DNA of 64,000 bases from Acinetobacter sp. Marseille-Q1618 (GTDB taxonomy: Bacteria > Pseudomonadota > Gammaproteobacteria > Pseudomonadales > Moraxellaceae), in NCBI RefSeq assembly GCF_902809855.1, contig NZ_CADDWJ010000002.1, positions 744,001-808,000 on the forward strand, given 5' to 3'. Both the position numbers and the translations under genes were made by a program. Positions 35,991 through 45,341 of this stretch are shown here, piece after piece. Numbering within the stretch: the stretch's first letter is position 1; each line of letters begins with the position of its first letter. The notes beneath the pieces are model-generated. The model searched no databases, had not been told where the DNA came from, and worked only from the letters and a program-made list of their open reading frames with translations.

Positions 35991-37017
35991 TAATAATTGG
36001 AAGTTTACCTATCTTCAAGTGATTAATTTTCTGATTATTTCACTGGTTGGCATATTGTATATTCCTTTTATTACATTAATGCCAAATGATTGGTTTAGAG
36101 ATAGAGATAATTATCTTATCTATGCAAATATGGCCAGTATTATTAAAGATAAGTATGAGGGTATATCGTTATATTTTAATGAGCCAATTTTTTTATTAAT
36201 AAATGATAAGCTATCATTGTATTTTGATGTGGAGATAATACCACATATTTTTTCTTTTTTTTTAGTGTTTTCTTTTTTCATTGGTTTGGCTTATTATTCA
36301 AAAAATATATTAATGTTTTTTTTAGGCTTGATTTTATCAATACTTATTCCATATATGTTGCAAAGTGAGCTTGTTGTATTAAGACAAGGAATGGCTACAG
36401 GTATATTTATAATTTCATTTCTTCTAGTGAAAAATGATAAAATTATAGCAGCAGTTTTGTTTTTCTTAGCTTTTATTCACTCTATATTTTTTATATTTTT
36501 TATATTTTTTATTCTTAACTTCATATTTTTTTCGAAAATTGATTTTAAAGTTAAATTATCCCTAAATTTTATTTTAATGGCTACAGTATCAATATTTTCA
36601 ATTTTATTAGCACAGTTTTTTGGTTTAAGGCAGGGGGATGAATATCAACAAAACATGGAGGTAAGTCGAGGCGGAGGCGCTTTTTTACTTTTCTTTGTTT
36701 TAGCTATATATTTATATTTATTTGGTGAGAAAAAAAATAAAAAGTTATATGAGTTTTCCTTAATTGGATTGGTGATGTTTTTAACAGCCTATTTTTTAAC
36801 CCCTATTTCTGGTCGTTTATTTAATACTATTATTCCTTTTGTTTTATTTTTATTAATAAGTCGTGCTAGGTTACAAGATTATTTAATGGTTTCTATTGTT
36901 TTAATAGTTTTTTTATTCTTATTTTTAAATGGCTCTTATAATGATTTATTGGTTATACATGAGTTGGAAGCAAAAGAAGAGTTTTTAGAATATTGTAGAG
37001 ATTTCTTTAGTTTATGA
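35980..37017 (+). CDS. wzy: Wzy, capsule repeat-unit polymerase
   Basis: Wzy joins repeat units in the periplasm. This 345-residue protein has about ten hydrophobic segments and a loop with RDRDNYLIYANMAS after the first. A larger periplasmic loop (RQGDEYQQNMEVSRGGG) holds arginines typical of EpsG/Wzy polymerases. No ATG fits the N-terminus. The TTG at 35980 has GGAG eight bases upstream and gives a full first TM segment. The stop overlaps the next ATG (ATGA). Sequence diversity in the family makes membrane topology the main evidence. Confidence 0.85.
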   Translation: MKIDNNWKFTYLQVINFLIISLVGILYIPFITLMPNDWFRDRDNYLIYANMASIIKDKYEGISLYFNEPIFLLINDKLSLYFDVEIIPHIFSFFLVFSFFIGLAYYSKNILMFFLGLILSILIPYMLQSELVVLRQGMATGIFIISFLLVKNDKIIAAVLFFLAFIHSIFFIFFIFFILNFIFFSKIDFKVKLSLNFILMATVSIFSILLAQFFGLRQGDEYQQNMEVSRGGGAFLLFFVLAIYLYLFGEKKNKKLYEFSLIGLVMFLTAYFLTPISGRLFNTIIPFVLFLLISRARLQDYLMVSIVLIVFLFLFLNGSYNDLLVIHELEAKEEFLEYCRDFFSL

Positions 37018-38108
37018 AAATTTTATATCTGATTACAGGTCTTGGTGGTGGTGGTGCTGAAAAAGTAGTTGTTGATCTCGCTGATCAGATGCTTAAATGT
37101 GGACATCAAGTAAAAATTGCCTATTTAAAAGGAGAGGTAGTCGTAATTCCACAAAATAAGGCAATTGATCTAGTTTATTTAGAGTTTGAATCAATAAAAA
37201 ATATTAAAAAAGCATACAAAAATTATAAAAAGCTTATTCAAGTATTTCAGCCTGATGTTGTGCATGCACATATGGTACATGCAAATATTTTTGCACGTAT
37301 TTCACGAAAATTTTTCTCTGTTCCAAAGCTAATTTGTACAGCTCATAGTAATAATGAGGGAGGGAAGTTAAGAATGCTGGCTTATAAATTTACACATCAT
37401 CTAGCAGACCTTACAACAAATGTAAGTACATCTGCTGTTAAGAGTTTTGAGCAATTAGGTGCTGTTCCACAAGGACAAATGCAAACTATTTATAATGGGA
37501 TTGATTTAAATCGATTTAAGTATGATGAATATGCAAAACAATCTTTATATCACGAATTAAATATTGAAATAGAGCATCCTTTGATTTTAGCTGTAGGGCG
37601 ATTTCACGAGGCGAAAGATTATCCTAACTTATTGAAGGCATTTCAATTATTAATAAATAATAACAATATTAAAGAAATACCTTATTTAGTTATTGCTGGA
37701 GATGGTGAACTTCGTCCAATAGTAGAAAATTTAATTGAAAAACTTCAGTTGTTTAATCATGTTAAATTATTAGGTCGCCGTGATGATATTCCGACTTTAA
37801 TGTCAGCTGCAGATATTTTCGTTTTATCTTCTAAATTTGAAGGCTTTGGCTTAGTTGTAGCTGAAGCGATGGCTTGTAATTGTTTTGTTATTGCAACAGA
37901 TTGTGGTGGAGTGAAAGAGGTTATGGGGGGATACGGAATTTTGGTTCCACCGGAAAATTCTGAAGAATTAAGAAAAGCCATTGTTGGAGCGTTAAATAAA
38001 GATACAGAAGAGTTAATTATAAATAATACAAAGGCATTAGATTATGTTAAATCTACTTATGCATTAGATAAAATTTTAAACCAATGGATTGAAGTTTATG
38101 AAAAATAA
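37014..38108 (+). CDS. GT4-family glycosyltransferase
   Basis: This 364-residue GT-B enzyme has a glycine-rich N-terminus (LITGLGGGGAEKVVVDLA) and the HAHMVHANIFAR segment. A C-terminal donor half begins near ILAVGRFHEAKDYPNLLKA and contains SSKFEGFGLVVAEAMACN with the E-x7-E pattern. It forms one capsule linkage with unknown donor. The gene is coupled to wzy by a four-base overlap and overlaps the next glycosyltransferase by 11 bases. Confidence 0.9.
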   Translation: MKILYLITGLGGGGAEKVVVDLADQMLKCGHQVKIAYLKGEVVVIPQNKAIDLVYLEFESIKNIKKAYKNYKKLIQVFQPDVVHAHMVHANIFARISRKFFSVPKLICTAHSNNEGGKLRMLAYKFTHHLADLTTNVSTSAVKSFEQLGAVPQGQMQTIYNGIDLNRFKYDEYAKQSLYHELNIEIEHPLILAVGRFHEAKDYPNLLKAFQLLINNNNIKEIPYLVIAGDGELRPIVENLIEKLQLFNHVKLLGRRDDIPTLMSAADIFVLSSKFEGFGLVVAEAMACNCFVIATDCGGVKEVMGGYGILVPPENSEELRKAIVGALNKDTEELIINNTKALDYVKSTYALDKILNQWIEVYEK

Positions 38109-39258
38109 TAAAAAAATTGCATTCGTTGGTACGACAGGTTCAAGTTTTTATGGATTTAGAGCAGATTTAATTAAAACTTTAGTTGCACAAGGACACACAG
38201 TTTATGCTTTAACATCCGAATATACAGATCAATGCTTAGAGAAAATTAAAGCTTTAGGTGCAACACCGATTACTTATCAACTTAGTCGTGGCGGTTTAAA
38301 TCCTTTTGCTGATATTGCCTCATTTTTGCAACTCAAGCGTATACTCAAAGAGTTACAACCTGATGTGGTTTTTTCATACTTTGCAAAACCTGTGATTTAT
38401 GGTGCATTAGCTGCAAAAGCTGCAAAAATACCAATAAGTATAGGGATGCTTGAAGGTTTGGGGTATACATTTACAGACCAACCTGAGGGACAAACAACCA
38501 AAACTAAAATTATTAAAAACATACAAATTTTACTTTATAAAATCTCAGTTTCCCATTTGGATAAAATGATTTTTCTAAATCCAGATGACCAGAAGGACCT
38601 AATTCAAAAATATAGAATAGAAGTTCCACAAGTACATATTTTAGGTGGAATAGGTCTGAATCTAAAAGACTATCAGTATGTTGTTGCAAAAAATGACCCG
38701 ATTCGATTTTTATTCATTGGTCGATTGTTGAAAGAAAAAGGGGTATTTGAACTTATTCAAGCAATTCGAATTGTAAAGCAAAAATATCCTAAAGCTCATT
38801 TTACTATTTTAGGTTCAATTGATCATGAAAATATGGGTGCCTTAAAACAAGAACAATTAGATCACTTCATTAAAGAAAAACTATTTGAATATCCTGGTTA
38901 TGTAACAAATGTAAATCAATGGATAACAGACTCTAGTGTATTTGTGTTGCCATCATATAGAGAAGGAGTACCACGTAGTACGCAAGAAGCAATGGCAATA
39001 GGTCGCCCAGTCATTACAACAGACGTACCTGGTTGTCGTGAAACTGTATTAGATGGTGTCAACGGTTTTCTTATTCCGAGATGGGATGCGGAAGCATTAG
39101 CAGAAAAAATGTGTTATTTTATAGAAAACCCTGATCAGGTAAATATAATGGGTTTAGAGAGTTATAAAATAGCTCAAGAAAAATTTGATGCAGATAAAGT
39201 AAATTCCAAACTTATAGAGATTATGGGTTTAAAGGAACCAAATGAAAAGACTAATTGA
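38098..39258 (+). CDS. GT4-family glycosyltransferase acting early in repeat-unit assembly (Gtr5/PglA-like)
   Basis: This 386-residue enzyme opens KIAFVGTTGSSFYGFRADLI and contains YFAKPVIYGALAAKAAKIP, a PglA/CapM-like sequence. The donor half shows FLFIGRLLKEKGVFELI and PSYREGVPRSTQEAMAIGRP. It lies directly before itrA, where Acinetobacter loci keep the transferase that adds the second sugar (Gtr5 in K2-type loci, from memory). ATG 38098 is preferred to a TTG three codons upstream. Its end overlaps itrA by 17 bases. Confidence 0.85.
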   Translation: MKNNKKIAFVGTTGSSFYGFRADLIKTLVAQGHTVYALTSEYTDQCLEKIKALGATPITYQLSRGGLNPFADIASFLQLKRILKELQPDVVFSYFAKPVIYGALAAKAAKIPISIGMLEGLGYTFTDQPEGQTTKTKIIKNIQILLYKISVSHLDKMIFLNPDDQKDLIQKYRIEVPQVHILGGIGLNLKDYQYVVAKNDPIRFLFIGRLLKEKGVFELIQAIRIVKQKYPKAHFTILGSIDHENMGALKQEQLDHFIKEKLFEYPGYVTNVNQWITDSSVFVLPSYREGVPRSTQEAMAIGRPVITTDVPGCRETVLDGVNGFLIPRWDAEALAEKMCYFIENPDQVNIMGLESYKIAQEKFDADKVNSKLIEIMGLKEPNEKTN

Positions 39259-39868
39259 TATTATTATTTCTTTGATGGCATTAATCATTTTGTCACCTAT
39301 TTTTTTATTGGTTGCAAATAAAGTTCGTCAGAACTTAGGTTCTCCTATCTTTTTCTATCAAGAACGTCCAGGTAGAAATGGGAAATTATTTAAAATGATT
39401 AAATTCCGCTCCATGAAAGATGCATTTGATAAAGATGGTAATCCCTTACCTGATGATCAACGCATTACGCCTTTTGGACAGAAACTACGCTCAACGAGTT
39501 TGGATGAGATGCCGCAGCTCATTAATGTTTTAAAAGGTGATATGAGTATTGTTGGTCCGCGCCCACAAATGAAAGAGTTTTTAGATCACTATACACCACA
39601 TCAAATGCGTCGCCATGAAGTAAAACCTGGAATGACTGGATTGGCACAAGTGAGTGGGCGAAATAACTTATCTTGGGAAGAAAAGTTTGATCTAGATGTT
39701 GAGTATGTAGAGAGGCAGTCAACATTATTGGATTTTAAAATTATGTTTAAAACAGTAGAAGTTATGCTGAAGAAAGAGGGAATTAATGCACCTGATCAGC
39801 AAGTGGGTGCTGAACGTTTTTCTGGTAGTAATAGTTCTTCAAATTCAAAACCGCATTCTCACCAATAA
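39242..39868 (+). CDS. itrA: ItrA, initiating undecaprenyl-phosphate sugar-1-phosphate transferase
   Basis: ItrA starts each repeat unit by moving an N-acetylhexosamine 1-phosphate onto undecaprenyl phosphate at the inner membrane. The 208-residue PglC-type enzyme has one membrane segment (MKRLIDIIISLMALIILSP) and the FYQERPGRNGKLFKMIKFRSM motif. STSLDEMPQLINVLKGDMS, GPRP and KPGMTGLAQVSGRN follow. The Ser/His-rich tail after residue 190 is not part of the catalytic core. Which sugar is used (GalNAc, GlcNAc or derivative) cannot be decided here. Confidence 0.92.
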   Translation: MKRLIDIIISLMALIILSPIFLLVANKVRQNLGSPIFFYQERPGRNGKLFKMIKFRSMKDAFDKDGNPLPDDQRITPFGQKLRSTSLDEMPQLINVLKGDMSIVGPRPQMKEFLDHYTPHQMRRHEVKPGMTGLAQVSGRNNLSWEEKFDLDVEYVERQSTLLDFKIMFKTVEVMLKKEGINAPDQQVGAERFSGSNSSSNSKPHSHQ

Positions 39869-39892
39869 GTTCAAGTGTCAGTAAATTAAGTT

Positions 39893-40768
39893 ATGATCAA
39901 AAAAGCAATTCTTCCTGTGGCAGGTTTAGGTACGCGTTTTTTACCTGCAAGCAAATCTATTCCTAAAGAAATGGTGACAGTAGTTGATCGTCCAGCCATA
40001 GAATATGTGGTCAAAGAGGCAGTTGCTGCTGGGATCGAACAAATTATTTTGGTAACACATTCATCAAAAGCGTCTATTGAAAATTATTTTGACCGTAATT
40101 TTGAGTTAGAAACCACTTTAGAAAACAAAAAAAAATATGATTTACTTAAAGAAATTACAGATATCTTACCTAAAAATGTCAGTGTGGTGAGTGTACGGCA
40201 ACCTCAACCGCTAGGTTTAGGGCATGCAGTACTGTGTGCTAAAAATATTGTTGGAAATGAAGCTTTTGCGGTATTGCTACCTGATGTATTGGTAAAAGAT
40301 ACAGACGATAAAAATGATTTATCTTTAATGATTCAACGTTTTGAAGCCTCTCATGCTGCGCAAATTATGGTTGAAGCAGTGCCCGATCATTTAGTAGATC
40401 AATACGGAATTGTAGATGTTGCTCAATCACCCAATGAAGGTGAAAGCATTGTAATGCAAGGGATTGTTGAGAAACCTGCGGTAGGCACTGCACCTTCAAA
40501 TTTATCTGTTGTAGGTCGTTATGTTTTGCCTGCTGAGATTATGCAGCTTTTAGAAAATACACCAAAAGGTGCAGGTAATGAAATTCAGCTGACAGATGCA
40601 ATTGCTGCATTACAAAATACAGCAACCGTTGAAGCCTATCGTATGAAAGGTCAAACTTTTGACTGCGGTAGCAAAATTGGCTATTTAAAAGCAGTTTTAC
40701 ATTATGGTGTGGAACATCCAAAGTTAGGTGCTGAATTTAAACAGCTGATTCAAGAATTAAAGCTATAA
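39893..40768 (+). CDS. galU: GalU, UTP-glucose-1-phosphate uridylyltransferase
   Basis: GalU makes UDP-glucose for capsule and other glycans. The 291-residue protein opens with the nucleotidyltransferase signature PVAGLGTRFLPASKSIPKEM, then VDRPAIEYVVKEA, RQPQPLGLGHAVLCA, the metal Asp region LLPDVLV and GIVEKP. It is the first of the conserved galU-ugd-gpi-gne1 group that closes Acinetobacter K loci. The spacing to ugd is 23 bases. Confidence 0.96.
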   Translation: MIKKAILPVAGLGTRFLPASKSIPKEMVTVVDRPAIEYVVKEAVAAGIEQIILVTHSSKASIENYFDRNFELETTLENKKKYDLLKEITDILPKNVSVVSVRQPQPLGLGHAVLCAKNIVGNEAFAVLLPDVLVKDTDDKNDLSLMIQRFEASHAAQIMVEAVPDHLVDQYGIVDVAQSPNEGESIVMQGIVEKPAVGTAPSNLSVVGRYVLPAEIMQLLENTPKGAGNEIQLTDAIAALQNTATVEAYRMKGQTFDCGSKIGYLKAVLHYGVEHPKLGAEFKQLIQELKL

Positions 40769-40791
40769 ATATTTAAAAACTCAGGTGAGCA

Positions 40792-42039
40792 ATGAAAATT
40801 AGTGTTTTTGGTACGACTTTACAAGCAGGCGTACTGGCAGGTTTGATGGCGGAATTTGGACATCAAGTTTCGTGGTGCTTAAACTCACAAAAAACACTGA
40901 ATTATCAGGATGAGCAAGTCAATCAATTGATCGAATGCCAAGTTCAACTTGGTTTTTTAAGAATACTTGCGTTTGACCAACTTAGTCTAGATCAAGATGT
41001 TTATTTATTTTCATTTACTCCTACAGAAGTAGATATTGCTTTAGAAATTGCAAAAAAGATCCATCTTTCAGCACTAATTCATCCTAAGTTGATGATTAAT
41101 GGTTCAACATTTGGCTTGCAGGGCACTCAACAATTAAAAAACATTTTATTGAATGACCATTGGGCGTATTTACCTGATGTGATTCAAGAAGGCAATGCAG
41201 TCCAAAGCTTTACCGCACTTAAACAGGTCATTGTCGGCGTAGATCAAATTGAAACACAACAATTGATGAGCGAATTACTACGTCCAATTTTTCAAGCTAA
41301 ACATCAATTCTTGTTTATGCCAATTTTAGATGCAGAATTTACCAAACTAAGCATCTCGGGTATGTTGGCGACACGCATTAGTTTTATGAATGATTTGGCT
41401 GCTGTTTCAGAAAAATTAGGTATAGATATTAGTAATGTGCGTCAGGGTTTAGCTGCTGATAGTCGGATTGGTGCAACTTATTTATCCCCAGGTACAGGCT
41501 TTGGTGGTGAAAACTTTTCACATGATATTTTGACTTTATCCAATACGGTGTCTGATACAGGTGTACGTAGTCATTTGTTAGAACAAGTGTGGAATATTAA
41601 TGAGCAGCAAAAAGAAGTTTTATTTAGAAAGTTATGGAATTATTATCATAGTCATTTAAAAGGTAAAACTGTGGCGATTTGGGGTGCTTCTTTTAAAGAA
41701 AATACTTCAAGTATTCAAAATGCACCGATTCATGTGATGCTACAAGCTTTATGGGCGCAAGGTGTTACTGTGCAATTACATGACCCCCAAGCCTTAAAAG
41801 AAATTGAAAATATATATGGAACTCGCGCTGATTTAATTTTATGTCGTGATCAATATCAAGCCGTTGAAAATGCGGATGCACTTTGTTTGATGACAGCATG
41901 GGCGCAATACTGGAGTCCAGATTATGCACAACTTAAGCAGAAAATGCGGCATCCTTTAATTTTAGATGGTCGTAATATTTACGATCCCGTATATGTCAAA
42001 GCTCAAGGTTTTGCATATCAAGGAGTGGGTCGTTCATGA
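40792..42039 (+). CDS. ugd: Ugd-type UDP-glucose 6-dehydrogenase homologue with atypical active site
   Basis: The gene sits at the ugd position of the locus and encodes a 415-residue protein of the UDP-glucose/GDP-mannose dehydrogenase family. The Rossmann start is unusual ([14 protein letters not shown] rather than GxGYVG). The linker helix [17 protein letters not shown] keeps the Lys but has Ser where an Asn is usual. The active-site loop reads [10 protein letters not shown], so Asn241 replaces the catalytic Cys of GGSCFPKD. From memory, other Acinetobacter K-locus Ugd proteins share this form. Oxidation of UDP-glucose to UDP-glucuronate is thus less certain. It overlaps gpi by four bases. 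Confidence 0.85.
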   Translation: MKISVFGTTLQAGVLAGLMAEFGHQVSWCLNSQKTLNYQDEQVNQLIECQVQLGFLRILAFDQLSLDQDVYLFSFTPTEVDIALEIAKKIHLSALIHPKLMINGSTFGLQGTQQLKNILLNDHWAYLPDVIQEGNAVQSFTALKQVIVGVDQIETQQLMSELLRPIFQAKHQFLFMPILDAEFTKLSISGMLATRISFMNDLAAVSEKLGIDISNVRQGLAADSRIGATYLSPGTGFGGENFSHDILTLSNTVSDTGVRSHLLEQVWNINEQQKEVLFRKLWNYYHSHLKGKTVAIWGASFKENTSSIQNAPIHVMLQALWAQGVTVQLHDPQALKEIENIYGTRADLILCRDQYQAVENADALCLMTAWAQYWSPDYAQLKQKMRHPLILDGRNIYDPVYVKAQGFAYQGVGRS

Positions 42040-43685
42040 GTAATATTGAGCAATTTCCTTTGCAAGCAGATGTTGGACAGCAATTAAAGCTATTGGCTGC
42101 GTTACAAAAAAATATTCACTTGAATGAGTTATTTGCAAGTGAAAAGAATCGTTTTGAACAGTATTCCGTACAATGTCAAGATCTCACCTTTGATTTTAGT
42201 AAACATCGTATTGATCAAGCTGTACTTCAGACGCTGATTCAATTTGCGAAATCTAAAGATTTAGGTCAATGGATCGAACGTTTATTCTCCGAAGAACAGA
42301 TTAACTATACGGAACAACGTGCAGCGATGCATTGGGCGTTACGTCAGCCGATACAAAATCATCATCATGTTGTGAAAGCGGTACATGAACAACTAGAGCG
42401 AATGTATGCTTTGGTTGAAAAAATCCATGCAGGGCAATATCGTGGTGTGACAGGTGAAGTCATTCAAGATGTGGTCAATATCGGGGTTGGTGGTTCAGAT
42501 TTAGGTCCCCTTATGGTGACACATGCGCTTTCAGACTATAAAGTGCATACTGCAAAGCCTTTAAATGTGCATTTTGTGTCTACGATGGATGGTAGCCAGC
42601 TTTCAGAACTATTACATCAGTTACGTCCTGAAACCACACTCTTTATTATTTCATCAAAGTCTTTTGGTACGATTGACACATTGTCGAATGCCCAAACAGT
42701 ACGTCAGTGGCTTGAGAAAGCTTTGGGACAATGTGAAGGGATTTTAAAAAATCATTTCATTGGTGTGTCGACCAAACCTGAGAAAATGTCAGCGTGGGGC
42801 ATTGCGCCTGACAATCAATTTTTACTTTGGGATTGGGTCGGTGGTCGCTATTCACTCTGGTCTTGTATTGGTTTGCCGATTGCTTTGACCATTGGAGTAA
42901 GTGGATTTAAGCAATTGTTGGCAGGTGCTTATGCGATGGATGAGCACTTTCAGCAGGCTGATTTTTCAGAAAATTTACCTGTGCTTATGGCTATGCTAGG
43001 TGTGTGGAATAATAATTTTTTAAATATTCAAACGCATGCCGTACTTCCTTATGATGGGCGCTTAAAATATTTTGCTGCTTATCTACAACAATTAGAAATG
43101 GAATCGAATGGTAAATCCATTCAGCGCAATAATGAAAAAGTGGAATACGACACTTGTCCAATTCTTTGGGGTGAAGTGGGTCCAAATGCACAGCATGCAT
43201 TTTATCAGTTATTACATCAGGGAACGCACTCGGTCAGTTGTGATTTTATTGCTCCTGTCAATCGTTACAATGCTAATCAATTTACCTATGCGGAAAATGC
43301 GGATGCATTGGTTGAACAGCATCATTTGGCACTTTCTAATTGTTTAGCGCAATCTCGTTTATTGGCTTTTGGGAATCAGGCACTTAATCAAGAAGAGCTG
43401 TCGGATTTACCAAAATACAAACAATATGAAGGCAATCAGCCGAGTACTACGCTACTCATGAAAGAATTAAGTCCTTATAGTTTAGGGATGCTGATTGCGT
43501 TATATGAACATAAAGTTTTTGTTCAGTCTGTGATGTGGAATATTAATCCATTTGATCAGTGGGGTGTGGAAAAAGGTAAGGAAATTGCCAATCAATTACT
43601 GCCAATTTTAAATCAGCAACAGCATGATTTATCTGCCTTAGATGCATCAACACAGGGCTTGATTAAAATTCTTCTTCAAAAATAA
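42036..43685 (+). CDS. gpi: Glucose-6-phosphate isomerase
   Basis: Gpi interconverts glucose 6-phosphate and fructose 6-phosphate and so links the hexosamine and glucose precursors of capsule. The 549-residue protein has [15 protein letters not shown], the [14 protein letters not shown] phosphate loop, [17 protein letters not shown], and the active-site ESNGKSI region near residue 350. QWGVEKGKE is near the C-terminus. The ATG overlaps the ugd stop (ATGA). Capsule-locus location is standard in Acinetobacter. Confidence 0.96.
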   Translation: MSNIEQFPLQADVGQQLKLLAALQKNIHLNELFASEKNRFEQYSVQCQDLTFDFSKHRIDQAVLQTLIQFAKSKDLGQWIERLFSEEQINYTEQRAAMHWALRQPIQNHHHVVKAVHEQLERMYALVEKIHAGQYRGVTGEVIQDVVNIGVGGSDLGPLMVTHALSDYKVHTAKPLNVHFVSTMDGSQLSELLHQLRPETTLFIISSKSFGTIDTLSNAQTVRQWLEKALGQCEGILKNHFIGVSTKPEKMSAWGIAPDNQFLLWDWVGGRYSLWSCIGLPIALTIGVSGFKQLLAGAYAMDEHFQQADFSENLPVLMAMLGVWNNNFLNIQTHAVLPYDGRLKYFAAYLQQLEMESNGKSIQRNNEKVEYDTCPILWGEVGPNAQHAFYQLLHQGTHSVSCDFIAPVNRYNANQFTYAENADALVEQHHLALSNCLAQSRLLAFGNQALNQEELSDLPKYKQYEGNQPSTTLLMKELSPYSLGMLIALYEHKVFVQSVMWNINPFDQWGVEKGKEIANQLLPILNQQQHDLSALDASTQGLIKILLQK

Positions 43686-43698
43686 TAGAGTTTTCATT

Positions 43699-44730
43699 AT
43701 GGCAAATATTTTAGTGACAGGCGGTGCAGGGTATATCGGTTCACATACATGTGTGGAATTACTCAATGCGGGCCATTCCGTTGTGGTATTTGATAATTTA
43801 TCCAATAGTTCAGAAGAAGCATTGGTACGCGTTCAAGCACTTACGGCAAAAAGTTTAACTTTTGTTAAGGGTGATATTCGTGATGCGAATGCCTTAGATC
43901 AAGCTTTTGCGGCACATCAGATTGATGCTGTGATTCACTTTGCGGGTTTAAAGGCAGTAGGTGAAAGCCAGCAAATTCCATTGGTTTATTTTGATAATAA
44001 TATTGCAGGTTCAATTAGCTTGGTACAAGCGATGCAGCGTGCCAACGTTTTTAATTTAGTCTTTAGTTCATCTGCAACGGTTTATGATGAAGCCAATATT
44101 TCACCACTCAATGAAGATATGCCTACCGGTATGCCAAGTAATAATTATGGGTATACCAAACTCATCGTTGAGCAAATGTTGCAAAAATTAGCGATTGCAG
44201 ATGCACGTTGGTCAATTGCTTTGTTGCGATATTTTAATCCAGTGGGTGCACATAAGAGTGGTCGTATCGGCGAAGATCCACAAGGTATTCCAAACAATTT
44301 AATGCCTTATGTAACACAAGTGGCTGTAGGTCGTCGTGAAAAATTGTCTATTTTCGGTCAAGATTACGATACAGTCGATGGTACAGGTGTACGGGATTAT
44401 ATTCATGTAGTGGATTTGGCGAATGCACATTTATGTGCTTTGAATAATCGCTTAGAGGCTGTAGGTTGCCGTGCATGGAATATTGGTACAGGTAATGGTT
44501 CGTCTGTACTAGAAGTGAAAAATACTTTTGAACAAGTCAATGGTGTGGCTGTTGCATTTGAATTTGCACCACGTCGTGAAGGGGATGTTGCAACTTCTTT
44601 TGCAGACAATGCGCGTGCAGTTGCAGAGTTAGGTTGGAAGCCACAATACACACTTGAAGATATGCTTACAGACAGTTGGAATTGGCAAAAGCAAAATCCT
44701 GAAGGATATAAAATTAATGAAAACAATTGA
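43699..44730 (+). CDS. gne1: Gne1/GalE, UDP-glucose (UDP-GlcNAc) 4-epimerase
   Basis: This epimerase supplies UDP-galactose and probably UDP-GalNAc for capsule. The 343-residue extended SDR has TGGAGYIGSH at residues 7-16, IHFAGLKAVGES, the catalytic Ser in SSSATVYDE, the YGYTK pair and RYFNPVGAHKSG. The choice between GalE and GalNAc epimerase activity cannot be made from sequence alone. The last 14 bases overlap the start of the O-acetyltransferase gene. Confidence 0.93.
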   Translation: MANILVTGGAGYIGSHTCVELLNAGHSVVVFDNLSNSSEEALVRVQALTAKSLTFVKGDIRDANALDQAFAAHQIDAVIHFAGLKAVGESQQIPLVYFDNNIAGSISLVQAMQRANVFNLVFSSSATVYDEANISPLNEDMPTGMPSNNYGYTKLIVEQMLQKLAIADARWSIALLRYFNPVGAHKSGRIGEDPQGIPNNLMPYVTQVAVGRREKLSIFGQDYDTVDGTGVRDYIHVVDLANAHLCALNNRLEAVGCRAWNIGTGNGSSVLEVKNTFEQVNGVAVAFEFAPRREGDVATSFADNARAVAELGWKPQYTLEDMLTDSWNWQKQNPEGYKINENN

Positions 44731-45262
44731 ATTAATAAAAAGTGATCTTTATAGACATAGTGCTGTCATAAATCTAAGAAGTTTTCTAATTAACTTTTTA
44801 ACAAATCGCGGTTTTATTTTTATGTTTTGGTTTCGCCTATCGCAATCACCCAATAAATTAATAAGTACATTAGCTTATCCAATATGTTTTTTGAAAAATC
44901 GTAAATTTCAAATTCATATGAATCCTAAAAGTGTGAAAGTTGGATATGGATTTTATATTGGTCATGGTGGACCGCTTATTGTACACCCAAAGGTTATTAT
45001 AGGTAATAATTGTAATGTATCTCAATTTACAACTATTGGCTCAATAAGTAGTGAAGCTGCAAAAATAGGTAATTGTGTATGGATTGGTCCGAATGTTGTT
45101 ATTAGTAGTAAAATTAATATAGGGGATGGTGCTGTGATTGGGGCTGGGAGTATAGTCTTAAAAGATGTCGATGCAAATACCACAGTTGCTGGAAATGTTG
45201 CATTCAAAATTTCTGATAAAAATAGTGCAAGATTATTAGGTAGTATTTATCAAACTCAATAA
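44717..45262 (+). CDS. Serine acetyltransferase-like O-acetyltransferase of the capsule locus
   Basis: This 181-residue protein is predicted to O-acetylate a capsule sugar (an atr-type gene). A helical N-terminus (IELIKSDLYRHSA) leads into a left-handed beta-helix with hexapeptide repeats: IGHGGPLIVHPKVIIGNNC, IGNCVWIGPNVVISSKINIG and GAVIGAGSIVLKDV. ATG 44717 is preferred to the frame opening at 44654 because GAAGGA lies upstream and the SAT-like N-terminus starts there. It overlaps gne1. The gene is much more AT-rich than gne1, which suggests later acquisition. Confidence 0.85.
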   Translation: MKTIELIKSDLYRHSAVINLRSFLINFLTNRGFIFMFWFRLSQSPNKLISTLAYPICFLKNRKFQIHMNPKSVKVGYGFYIGHGGPLIVHPKVIIGNNCNVSQFTTIGSISSEAAKIGNCVWIGPNVVISSKINIGDGAVIGAGSIVLKDVDANTTVAGNVAFKISDKNSARLLGSIYQTQ

Positions 45263-45300
45263 TTTTATATATTATCCTCTTAAGATAGTAATATAAAATT
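45261..45300. terminator. AT-rich hairpin after the O-acetyltransferase gene
   Basis: AATTTTATAT and ATATAAAATT arms plus an inner TATC/GATA pair surround a short loop directly at the acetyltransferase stop. It may end the main capsule transcript and leave the beta-helix gene as a separate unit. Confidence 0.4.
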
Positions 45301-45341
45301 TTCATTTAAAGATTAGATGATTTAGAAAGATGGGGGTGCTA

